From: Eleusine coracana subsp. coracana
Taxonomy: Eukaryota > Streptophyta > Magnoliopsida > Poales > Poaceae
Length of the DNA stretch: 64,000 nt
Reading direction: 5' to 3'
Assembly: GCA_032690845.1 (NCBI GenBank)
Contig: CM064426.1
Location: forward strand, 47,349,417 to 47,413,416
Each line of letters opens with the position of its first letter. Position 1 is the stretch's first letter. Below, piece by piece: positions 21,397-30,132 of this stretch. The translations under genes were made by a program, and so were the position numbers. Under the pieces are notes generated by a model. The model ran no database searches. It was given only the letters and a program-made list of their open reading frames with translations, and was not told the origin of the DNA.

Positions 21397-22379
21397 TGGC
21401 AGTATCCTTGTCAGCTCCGCGCATGAGGTGGTCTAGTGGGTCACCCATATCCATCCCTATCTTCTCATCCTCTTCTGGGTAGAATTCTTGATAGCAAGAA
21501 GGGTCTTGATGAGACGGATCATTAAATTGAAATTGCACTTCTTCACCTCCCAGGTGTAGCATAATTTGACCTTTCCCAGCATCCAGAACAGCTTGTACTA
21601 TTCTCAAAAATGGCCTCCCTAGAATGATGTCTTCAACTCCAGTTTCCTCATTATTTAGAACGAAGAAGTCCATTGGTATTGTTTTTGAGCTAATCTCTAC
21701 CTCAACATTCTTGATCACTCCCAGTGGCTTGGTCTTCCTTCCATCTACCATGACGAGCTCAAGTTCAGTCCCTATCAGCCGTTGTTGAGTTTCATAGGGC
21801 ATGCTCATGAATGCATCATAAGTCATCAAGCTAACACGGGAACCAAAGTCACACAAGGCTTTCAGAAATTTCTCCCTCGATATCTCACATGGTATGTACG
21901 GCTCCTCTTCTTGCTCTTCAGTGAGACCTATAGCATACACACCACATAATTCTTCGTAGGGAGATGGCTCAAAGCAACTGTCTAGTAATCTCTTTGCTTG
22001 TTTCACCTCTGTTCCATCAAGCTCTATATCATCCTTGTAAAGCTTCCCTAAGACTCTTCCAATAATTTCTTGATCGAAAACATCTGACTTGAGGTGATTA
22101 CTTGAGAAATTATACTCAATTCCGGCTTCAGAGGCATCTTGCGGACTGAAGGATCTCCTCATATTGAGCAATTCTTGCAAAAAATCAATAGGAATCCAGT
22201 CCATTGGCTCAAATTCATCAAGTGGTTTAGCATTCACCAATGTCCTATCCCCCTTTGGTTTAGCAAAGTTACCTTCAAATTCCTTCAGGTGGTTGTTCAG
22301 AATCACAGCTTCTATCTTGGTATATTCCTTGCAGCTTGATGGAGTTGTCAGGGCGATCAGTTCCCCTGTTGTTGCAACT

Positions 22380-22416
22380 GCGCTGATCGGCTCAGAGACT
22401 GCGCCGATCGGCGCGC
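22380..22416. repeat. GATCGG motif pair 7 (start of element A protease ORF)
   Basis: GCTGATCGGC and GCCGATCGGC are centred at 22387.5 and 22408.5, 21 bp apart. In the polyprotein frame they read APIG and EPIS, a different frame from pairs 4 and 6. Confidence 0.75.
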
Positions 22417-22449
22417 GCGTTAGATCCATGGAAGTGGGTCTGACGGGCC

Positions 22450-23228
22450 CTATCTCTTCAAATTTATGCTCTGGGTACTCATTGCCCTACTCTCGGACAT
22501 ACAGATCTGTTTAGCCGATGACTCTTCCTTCTGCATAACTTCTGTGCATTGCTGATTTGGTTCTAGATATTCTTCCCAGTGCTTATGCAAAGCTTCATTC
22601 TCAGTGATTTTGCCTATCAATTCGATCCCCACCTTGGCTGTCAACCTTAGAAAACTTCCTCCGGCCGATGCGTCTAAATGCATCCTCGATGCCTTGTTTA
22701 TGGCCATGCAGAAGGTTTGAGCGCACATATTCTCATCAATGCCGATATCAGGTCCTTGTTTCAACAATGTTTTAAAACACGTCCAGGCTTCCGCGAGAGA
22801 TTCTTCATCTTTTGTAAGAAGTTCACCACTTCTCTTCTCAATTTCTGCACCTTTGACAAAGGAAAATAGTGGAGACAAAAATTTCCAACTAATTCACTCC
22901 ATTTACCTTTCGCATCTCGAGATGCTGCCTTGTGCCACTCTTTGGCTTTTCCTCCCAAAGAGAATGGGAAAAGCAGCCATCTGTAAAGATCCTGAGGCAC
23001 TCCTTCATGATGGAATGTTGGGTAAAGTGCCTCCAAATCTTGTAGGTGAGTATATGGATTCTCCTCCTTTGCTCCAAAGAATTTGTTTGCTTCAGCCATG
23101 CTAATGATAATGGGGTTCAACACATACGAGGAGGCCGTGGCCTTCTCATCTGAGGATTGAGGCACCAGCACGACTGGAGATGGCAAAGAAAGCTCCCTGA
23201 GCGTCGGAGAAGGTTCCGTCGTACTCAT
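22450..23228 (-). pseudogene. Element A gag, frameshifted
   Basis: It starts with ATG at 23228 (MSTTEPSPTLREL). Residues 50-140 are a typical retrotrans_gag region (FFGAKEENPYTHLQDLEALY, then WLLFPFSLGGKAKEW, then FCLHYFPLSKVQ). A frameshift near 22790 moves it to a second frame (22450-22878: ESLAEAWTCFKTLL, then GPDIGIDENMCAQTFC, then LDASAGGSF), and a further shift lies before the protease frame at 22429. No zinc knuckle is visible. Gag forms the virus-like particle; this copy is broken. Confidence 0.85.
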
Positions 23229-23351
23229 CCTGAAAATTCACACAAAACACAAAACAAAAACAACTAGAAAAGAAAAGGATTAGACGTTAGTAAAATATTA
23301 ATAGTAAAAGAACTGGCTTGTACCCCAGCAACAGCTCCAGAAAATGATGCT
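23229..23351 (-). other. Element A leader with primer binding site
   Basis: On the minus strand TGGAGCTGTTGCTGGGG (plus 23323-23339) lies 12 bases inside the LTR end, after AGCATCATTTTC. It matches the tRNA-Asp type site (TGGCGCCGTTGCCGGGG) of Athila/Tat elements with a few changes. Confidence 0.7.
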
Positions 23352-23929
23352 TGTTGGTCGTAGTTACGCACCCACTTATATACCGCAAGAGGACGGTGTA
23401 CAATTGTAGCTCTTTTTCCCTCAGAGTATTCCAAGGTTATCGAATCCACAGGGAACGAGCAAGACTATTACTATTAAAGGCTTACTAACTGATTGCAATG
23501 GTTGGGTTGGTGTGAATGATGATGGTGAGAGAGTGGTGGATGAATGTTATTAGAGATGTAACAGGATAATGAAGGATTCTCTCCTTAGGATTGGTTCACT
23601 AGCATGCAACCTTATTCTTATTAACTCGGATGATGATTCCAATATTCTACAAGACATGGTGGTTTCGTTCGCCCCGGTTGTCACTACAGAGGTTATTAGC
23701 GCCCCACTGGTTTCTTGCACTATGCAATGGGCAGAAGTGTACCGGCCAATACACTAATGAAATAGATGCACAATTGAGTTCACTACATAGATTGAATTCA
23801 TCAAGAGAGTATCAATAAGTATGAGAGTTACATGACCAGATCCCCGCACCAGAGAAGAGAATATGAGACTAGTCGCTCATCCTCCTGCTAAGCATAGCAG
23901 AAGCGTGAGAAATAGCGCTGGAACGCGCA

Positions 23930-23965
23930 CAAGTCGATTGGCGCAACCATCGCGCCGATCGGTGT
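23930..23965. repeat. GATCGG motif pair 8 (element A right LTR)
   Basis: GTCGATTGGC and GCCGATCGGT are centred at 23937.5 and 23958.5, 21 bp apart. It is the counterpart of pair 1. Confidence 0.75.
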
Positions 23966-24193
23966 GACCTCCCTTCTGGAGGTTCTCGTCGGTGTTGACC
24001 AACCGTCACCGCCAATATCCTGAAACCCTAGTTCTAACAACTGGATATCGTGATTGCTGTCTCCTTTGGCTCTTGATAGATGTCTTCCTTTTATATCCGG
24101 CGAGATTAGGTCAACTTCCACCGACTTCGACTTGTATTGGGCTGGGCCTCTGTCCTTGGACCGAATTATTCTTTTCATTGTCTTTTACCCTCC

Positions 24194-24230
24194 TGCGCCG
24201 ATCGGCACAGGCCCGCGCCGATCGGCGCGA
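24194..24230. repeat. GATCGG motif pair 9 (element A right LTR)
   Basis: Two GCGCCGATCGGC copies are centred at 24201.5 and 24221.5, 20 bp apart. It is the counterpart of pair 2. Confidence 0.78.
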
Positions 24231-24433
24231 CTCTGTATCTGGCCCATCCTTGTTGCTCTTTCATTCCTTATCCATAAATGCCCTGTTTTATACCTGTTTT
24301 CTGCAATTACATCCAAAACAGAACAACTACAAATATATGCCAATATTGGGTGAATTGTTAGTCAATACCACCAAATTAAGACGTAAAACACCCCTTTTTG
24401 ATAGATAAAATGGGTAGCTAGAAACCACCAACA

Positions 24434-26116
24434 TTAAACAGGGTCACTTTCAGGCTGAAATCAGAATCAAGCCAACAGGGTCATAACTGGCTGAAATCAG
24501 CCACCCGGCTGGTTAAACAAAGCCGTTTTGTGGCTGATGTTCCAACCCGGCCGGTTTTCCAAAAATACTTCACCAAGATGGCATTTTCTCCTCTTGGATT
24601 AAGGATGATGAAAATGACTAGGCAAGAGAAGTCAAGTGGGAGACTCGGAGGGGGTCGGCACCGAACCCGGATGCCACCCTGCCCCTTGTGTCGCCCGGCC
24701 CCCCATGCCGGCCGGCCTGGCTTGCCGCCCGGCCCAGGGTGGTTACCCGGGGTTGCCAGCCCATAAGGCCCGACACGTCTACCGACCCCAAAACAAAGAA
24801 TCTGGTGCGAACCGACCGAACAACCGCCATCAAGACCAAATCTAAGCCGACCAAAACGAGTTGGTCGGGAACCGACATGATCCCATGGCTGCCCGGCCTG
24901 GGATGCATGCCGCCTGGCCACCCATGCCGCCCGGTGCGTCGACTTTGGCCAACCAACCCTCCTTCCCGTACAAATACCCCCCAGACTTATGCCACCTATA
25001 AATAGAGGGGAAATTCAGTAGAAAAAGACATGAAGCAAGTGAAACACATTGAAGTCCATTTCCCACTACTTTTCTTACTAGCAGAGTAGGTTAGTTAGTC
25101 AGGAGTTAGAGTCTAGTCGAGAGCATCGCTCGGGATTCCGAAAATCATCTTAGAGTCTTGGTATGAGCTCTCTTGTATCTTTTCTCATTTTGTGAGACTT
25201 ATCTTTTATTAAATACAATTATCTTTTTCTTATTTATCTTGTCAAGTATTTATCTTTACTTAGTCAATTTTTCCTCAAGTTACAATTATCAGGAAAGAAC
25301 TTTAAAGCATAGTTTACTAGATTCCCGGCAAGGATTTAATTAAGTTAAGTTCTCGAATAGAACTTAGACTTGGTTATTCTCCGGCTATTCTTCCGCTAGG
25401 CCAACGGAAGAATATTTAGTAAAGGCATAGGTGCGGTGCCTAAGTTAACACTAGCTGGATTTGCATTTGTCCCCACGTGTTGTGTGGTAGGCGGCAGGTG
25501 ATGATAGCCCTGTCCGTCCATTTAGTAATCCACCACATTCGGGAAGTCTCAAGCAGGGTTGTCTAGCGGTAACGTGCCCACTAGTGCGAGGTTAGTTACC
25601 GACCCTATTAGTGGATCGTTGTCGTGCCCCGAAGTAAACTTATTGGTGAAAGACTCGAGGTTGTACCATGGATTTGGTGTAAGCGCTCAACCCGAGTAAC
25701 TAGGAATTTTGACACTTTACTAGATTTAAAAAAGTTTATCTTAGGAATTTTAGATTTAGACTCGCTGTCCTCCCGGCTAGCTTAACTGATCTCTTTATCT
25801 ATCTTAGTATGGATTTCTCTAGTATCGCTGATCCCCTATTTATCATTGAATATTTTTACCCCCCCCCCCCCCGTCTTTGGTCAGTTGGTACAACTCTTAT
25901 AGTCATATCTTTGTTAAACCCAGATACTCTTACGCCTAGCTTCCCTGAGGAAAATAAATACGATACCTTGGAATACTCTCGGGTGAAATGCTACAATAGA
26001 TGTTCCGTGCGCTTGCGGATTGGTTCACTCTTCTCTTAAAGCATAACAAACATCAATCAACACTTTGAGCGTTGTTACCAGACAATATTTTGGTGCGATG
26101 TTAAGATGTGCCAACA
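24434..26116 (+). mobile_element. LTR1 of family B, second part
   Basis: It begins with the right copy of TSD ttaaa and continues LTR1 to GTGCCAACA at 26116. The U3 holds repeated CCGGCTGGTTAA / ACAGGGTC words and GC-rich CCGCCCGGCC stretches. A TATA box lies at 24997. A C14-15 run near 25859 is probably slippage. Short frames here are not genes. Confidence 0.88.
24997..25004 (+). promoter_or_regulatory. TATA box of LTR1
   Basis: TATAAATA lies in the context CCTATAAATAGAGGG. The same place in LTR2 (45154) and LTR3 (52769) has the same box, and the context recurs inside the element ahead of ORF2 (29831, 48559). Confidence 0.65.
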
Positions 26117-26136
26117 CTGTTGCTAGGGAAGCAATA
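26117..26136 (+). other. Junction of LTR1 and internal region 1 (primer site remnant)
   Basis: LTR1 is followed directly by ctgttgctagggaagc, equivalent to the 3' two thirds of a CCGTTGCCGGGG primer site. The expected AGCATTTCTGGCG lead seen after LTR0 is absent. Confidence 0.5.
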
Positions 26137-26243
26137 GGCTAAGACATCAGAATTTTAACATTGATATTTCTATTAAGGAGTTACCGCTTTCCTTACTGGG
26201 CTTACCCCTGTTCTGTTTATTTGTGGTGTAAACAGGACGCTTT

Positions 26244-27850
26244 ATGACTGGTTTTGACCTACCAAACAACTACCACAATGATCCGGAGGCTTTGTTGAGG
26301 AGAGTGCGTCAACGACTCACCCATCCTCGACCTAGACTTGCTCTTGAAGCACCTCCGATCCCACCAGCTCAACAGCAAGACCCTTCCACGTCTGCTCAAC
26401 CAATCATGGCTGAGAGGACGATCCGTGACTACTCTGTCCCGTCTGCCGACAACATCCGCACCGGTCCAAACCCGAACATGGGGAACGGAGGCTATGAGCT
26501 GAAACCGGCCTTAATCAACATGGTTCTGGCTAGTCCTTTCTGCGGCAAGGCGAATGGCCTCAGGGGTCTGATCCCTCATGGTGCAGCACTTTCACCATGA
26601 GGGATGTGACCCCTGAGGCCATTCGCCTTCGCATTTCCCCATTTTCACTCTTGGGGAAGGTGAAACAGTGGTTCTACAGCAATCAAGAAGAGCTCACCAC
26701 ATGGGACAAGTGCTCCAATGCCTTCCTTGCCATGTTCTTCCCGCTAGGCAAAACCTACGCCCTGCAGAATAAGATTTCAAGTTTCCAACAGCTAATCGAT
26801 GAAAGCATCCCTGAGGCATGGGAGCTTTTCCAAGAGTATACTCTAGCATGCCCACATCATGGAATGCAAGATTGGTTGCTAATCCAAAGCTTTTACCATG
26901 GGCTTAACCACCCCGCTCGTGAGCACCTAGATGCAGCCGTTAGAGGTTCCTTCTTCTCTTTGGAGGTCAAAGAAGCTCAAACTCTCATAGAAAACATGGT
27001 CGCCAACAATAGCGGCTATGATGAGAGGCAAAATCAGCCTCAACCCAAGATGAGGTGAGTCCACCAAGTTGATGGTATTGACATGCTAGCAATCAAGATG
27101 GATCAACTTTTGAAGAAAATGGATTCGCCTCAAACTGCCCAATCCTTATACTCTCGCATGACTTGCGAAGTTTGTGGGAATGTTGGACACATGGGAAGCT
27201 GCTGCCCAGGGACCCAAGAAGAAGAAGTGAACTACCTCAACAACAACAACAATAGCAACAACAACGTGTTTAGGCCCCGTATGAACAACTTCGGATGGGA
27301 GTCCAAGCCAAACCTCTCCTTTGACAAGAACATGGGTAACTCTGGAAACTTTACTCGTAATGAACGTTCCTTCCGTGATCTTGTTCTAGGGCAATCTAAA
27401 GTTAATGAAAGTATTAGTAGGAAATTTATTTCTACTGATAAAGTCCTAGAAAGTATAGATTCCTGTATGGAAGTATTTAATACCTCTCTGCAAAACCAGC
27501 TTAGCCATAACAAAATTCTAGAAACACAAATTGCTCAGCTGGCCGCCTCTATTGTTAAGCCATATGCAGACAAGCTCCCCAGACAGCCGGAAGCTAGCCC
27601 CAAAGAAAATGTTAATGAGGTCACAACTAGAGGCAAAAAATCCACACAGAATCTGCCAAATCCTAACACTGTAGGGAAGACCAGGGAAACCGATGAAGAG
27701 TCAGAAGAGGAGGGCGAAATTGAGGTTGAGGAGGCAAAAGAACCCCTCAAGAAAGCACCGCACAAGTTCTATGATGCCCTGGTGTTGCCATTTCCCCTCG
27801 ATAGAGGAAGCCAATGGTGGACGAGCAATTTGGGAAGTTTGTGGAGGTAA
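26244..27850 (+). pseudogene. Family B gag (int1 copy), broken
   Basis: Three segments make up the gag. 26244-26600 opens MTGFDLPNNYHNDPEALLRR, with a proline-rich stretch and the start of the gag domain (SPFCGKAN). 26597-27058 has VTPEAIRLRISPFSLLGKVK, then WFYSNQEEL, then FFPLGKTYALQNKI and LDAAVRGSF: the retrotrans_gag core. 27083-27850 has a CCHC-like knuckle (CEVCGNVGHMGSCC), an Asn-rich stretch, a coiled region and an acidic tail (DEESEEEGEIEVEEAKE). An inverted repeat replaces about a dozen residues between the first two segments, a stop at 27056 separates the second from the third, and a frameshift near 27800 precedes the protease. Confidence 0.85.
26547..26629. repeat. 37-bp inverted repeat (hairpin) inside family B gag
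   Basis: The arms are 26547-26583 and 26593-26629, with 35 of 37 pairs matching and a 9-base loop. The right arm is ordinary gag coding sequence; the left arm is its reverse complement and replaces part of the gag domain. The left arm is also present in int2 (about 46702-46723), where it ends at a deletion junction. Confidence 0.85.
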
Positions 27851-28565
27851 TAAAGAAATTATATGTCAACGTACCACTACTTGATGCCATGCAGGTTCCT
27901 ACATATTCCAAGTACCTAAAGGACATCCTCAACAACAAACGCCCAATTCCGTCCACGGAGATCATTAAATTGACGGAGGAATGCAGCGCCGCTATCTTGA
28001 ACTCTCTTGTAGAAAAGAAGCGAGATTCGGGGTGCCCAACCATCCCTTGTTCCATCGGGCTGCAACAATTCAACAACGTCGTCTGTGACTTGGGGGTGAG
28101 CGTGGGCGTCATGCCAAAGGTAGTGTATGACAAACTCGATGTCAATTCATTATCCCCTAGGGAAATGTTCTTGTAGCTCGCCGACCAATCAGTTCGCTAC
28201 CCAGCGGGCATCGCGGAGGACGTACCCATGAGGATAAGAAATTGTCTCGTCCTCGTCAATATTGTGGTGCTAGACATGGAGGCCGATGTGAGACGCCTCT
28301 CATACTAGGAAGACCGTTCCTTAGCACCGTAAATGCCAATATTGATGTTGGGGCTGGAGAAATCCGCCTCAACATTAATGGACATGACAAAAAGTTTGCC
28401 TTCAAACCCCGAATGGAACAATGCAATCAGGTACACATCTTTTATGGCAAAAATCCTAACACGGTGCAGAAAATTGAAGTGTATCCAATTCCATCAAAAT
28501 TGGGTGCACCGGTGGTAAGAACACACCACCACCGCCCAAGAAGAAGAACAAGCCACAGGAAATGA
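27814..28565 (+). pseudogene. Family B protease (int1 copy), broken
   Basis: It runs from MVDEQFGKFVEVIKKLYVN, through ILNNKRPIPSTEI, to the retropepsin site NNVVCDLGVSVGVMP (int2 has CDLGASVSVIP), then QSVRYPAGI and the LILGRPFLSTVNA flap/helix block. A TAG stop at about 28174-28176 and a frameshift near 28290 break it. It ends in a basic tail (HHHRPRRRTSHRK). No reverse transcriptase follows. Gag and protease together would let the element package its RNA. Confidence 0.82.
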
Positions 28566-28872
28566 AGAGAAAGGTCGCCACCGAGCCAAAGAAAATCAAA
28601 CAAGTATGGTGGAAGAAAGAAGTTATACCGACCATGGAAAATTCTCCATCCACAGTAGGCACCGCGCAAAATTAAGCACGGAGGACGTCTTGTCCAAGAC
28701 GAATAATCCAGACCCTCATCGGAAGGTAACCGATATTTATCCCCCTTTCCCTCATACATACCACTAAATTAGGTTGTTCTTATTTTCATCTTTAACCATT
28801 AAATTAGGCTATAAAAGAAAAGAATTTAAAAATTAAAATTTTGAAAAAAAATAAAAATAATAAAATTATGAT
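28566..28872 (+). other. Family B spacer downstream of protease
   Basis: A/T-rich at 28770-28870 and non-coding. The same segment occurs in int2 at 47630-47880. Confidence 0.5.
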
Positions 28873-29370
28873 GGCTCGGCCAAATTTACTGGCCGAGAGG
28901 TCAAATTACATCAAAAACGACCACCCGGGTGATAATCTGAGGCTCCAACCCAGCCAGTCAGTTTTTAGAACCCTGGAGGTCATATTTCATGAAAACGACC
29001 ACCCGGCTGGGTAATATTCAAGTACCCAGAATTCAACCCAACCAGTCAAATATTAGTACCCGGGAGGTCAAATTTCAGCAAAAATGACCCTCCGGGTGAT
29101 GGTCTGATCATCCAACCCGGCTAGTTGGATTTCAGCAAACCAGGAGGTCATATTCCATGAAAATGACCACCCGGCTGGGTAAATTTTGGGAGGTCAGAAT
29201 CTATCAAATTCTAGCACCTGGGAGGTCATATTTGGCGAAATATGATCACCCAGCTACCTAATCCTGATTCAGGGCTTTAACCCAGCCTGAAATAACCCAG
29301 TCAAATTTCAGCACGTGGGAGGTCATTTTTCATGAAAAACGACCACCCGACTAGGTCATTTCTGCCACCC
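28873..29370 (+). repeat. Tandem repeat array of family B (int1)
   Basis: About six degenerate units of roughly 45-95 bp share GGAGGTCATATTTCATGAAA, then CGACCACCCGGCTGGGTAAT, then a CAACCCAGCCAGTCAAATTT block. GGAGGTCA cores are near 28975, 29064, 29147, 29190, 29222 and 29316. The CACCCGGCTGG word also occurs repeatedly in the U3 of LTR1 and LTR2. The int2 copy of the array is much shorter (about two units). It lies upstream of the internal TATA box. Confidence 0.78.
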
Positions 29371-29830
29371 GGCAAGCCATGCCGCCCTGCACAACTTTTC
29401 CTCGGATTCTTGGCACTTTTACTGCATAGATGATGGCCATGAGTGATGGAGGTGTAGCCAGCATTTCCTTGAAGAAGAATGCTCATCAAAAGCCTTACCA
29501 TGAGTGAAAGTAAATAAATGAGAGCCACACATGCCACCTCACTCCTTTCACCACCCACACTCACCTGCCACCCTACTCACCTAGGCCTCATAAGTGGCAG
29601 CTCACTCATTGCAAGCATACAATTTTTTCCATCCCATCACTTTATCCTTGTTTCCTACACTCTTAACAAAATTATGGACAAAGAGAGCAAGTGGATCACA
29701 TGGCACTTGGACCTAGCCCTCTCCCATCACCACCAAGGCAATAATTGAGCAAATGGAGGAAATTTCCCTGCCAGCCGACATGGGCTGCCGCCGGGCATGG
29801 AAATTTTTGCCCCAAGGCTCCCCTCAAGCC
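29371..29830 (+). promoter_or_regulatory. Putative internal promoter region of family B (int1)
   Basis: This runs from the repeat array to the internal TATA box. It has scattered GCCGCC/CCGGC words and CACTCACC-rich stretches and no gene. Its organisation (CCGGCTGG repeats, then GC-rich words, then a TATA box) resembles the U3 of the family's LTRs. The function is inferred. Confidence 0.5.
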
Positions 29831-29838
29831 TATAAATA
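29831..29838 (+). promoter_or_regulatory. Internal TATA box ahead of ORF2 (int1)
   Basis: TATAAATA within CCTATAAATAGAGGG, the same 15 bases as around the LTR TATA boxes. It is 295 bp upstream of the ORF2 ATG. It is conserved at 48559 in int2. Confidence 0.6.
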
Positions 29839-30119
29839 GAGGGCTCACTCTCCCTTGCTTCTCCACCCAAAACATTCGGCTGAAAACATCTTCTCTCCCT
29901 CACAAACTCTCTCCCTTTGCACTCCTTTCCTCACTCCACTAGTTCTTTTTAGTAAGTGTACTTTCAACTTAGCAATAAAAGTGTGCTACAATAAAACCAT
30001 CTAGAGGGAGTTTGTTGTCACCCTTGCACGTTTGAACAACTAACACTTGGACTACTGACCGAGCGACTAACCACTAACCATTATCATCATTCTGTCCTTC
30101 GGGTATTGTGTCCAAGTAA

Positions 30120-30130
30120 CCCTTTTGCAG
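30120..30130 (+). promoter_or_regulatory. Candidate 3' splice site before ORF2 (int1)
   Basis: A pyrimidine-rich stretch ends in CCCTTTTGCAG, two bases before the ORF2 ATG. It is kept in int2 (48839-48849). It suggests that ORF2 is translated from a spliced or leader-intron transcript. Confidence 0.5.
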
Positions 30131-30132
30131 GA

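Larger units (their letters stand above)
20012..22429 (-). pseudogene. Element A protease and reverse transcriptase, RNase H missing
   Basis: All segments share one frame. 20969-22429 carries the retropepsin (LCDFGSRVSLMTYD, then DIILGRPFLRI) and the start of RT up to MIYPVADS. 20705-20947 has PNEDNE, then MCIDYRSLNK, then YCYLDGYSGFFQI-like RT motifs. 20231-20656 has MPFGLCNAPTTFQRCM and FMDDFSVHG in place of YVDDILV-type DD, then the connection (LGHANFYRRFVKDYSRIAKPLTELL). Stops are at 20969, 20705, 20231 and 20012. Directly after LLKQDT the sequence passes to DEIRDKKGVENSVADHLSRL, the segment that normally follows RNase H, so about 120 codons of RNase H are deleted. Confidence 0.9.
6713..24433 (-). 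mobile_element. Ty3/gypsy element A (Athila-like), minus strand
   Basis: LTRs are 6713-12395 (interrupted by N1) and 23352-24433, about 1,085-1,090 bp each without N1. The left terminal TG has decayed to TA; the right copy is TGTTGGTCG. On the minus strand the order is primer site, gag, protease, reverse transcriptase, integrase, then an extra ORF and the polypurine tract. PR-RT-IN lie in one frame broken by stop codons; gag is frameshifted; RNase H is missing. The pol sequence motif ADHLSRLE and the primer site TGGAGCTGTTGCTGGGG point to the Athila/Tat branch. N2 is inserted in its 3' part. Nine GCCGATCGGC motif pairs run through the element. Confidence 0.9.
23352..24433 (-). mobile_element. 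Element A right (5') LTR, intact
   Basis: 1,082 bp, from TGTTGGTCGTAG to CCACCAACA (plus strand). It shows the empty site for N1 and carries motif pairs 8 and 9. It is followed by TSD ttaaa. Confidence 0.9.

Noticed and set aside
24481..25066. Overlapping frames of up to 146 codons
   Set aside because: They come from the GC-rich U3 of LTR1, recur degenerately in LTR2 and encode nothing recognisable.
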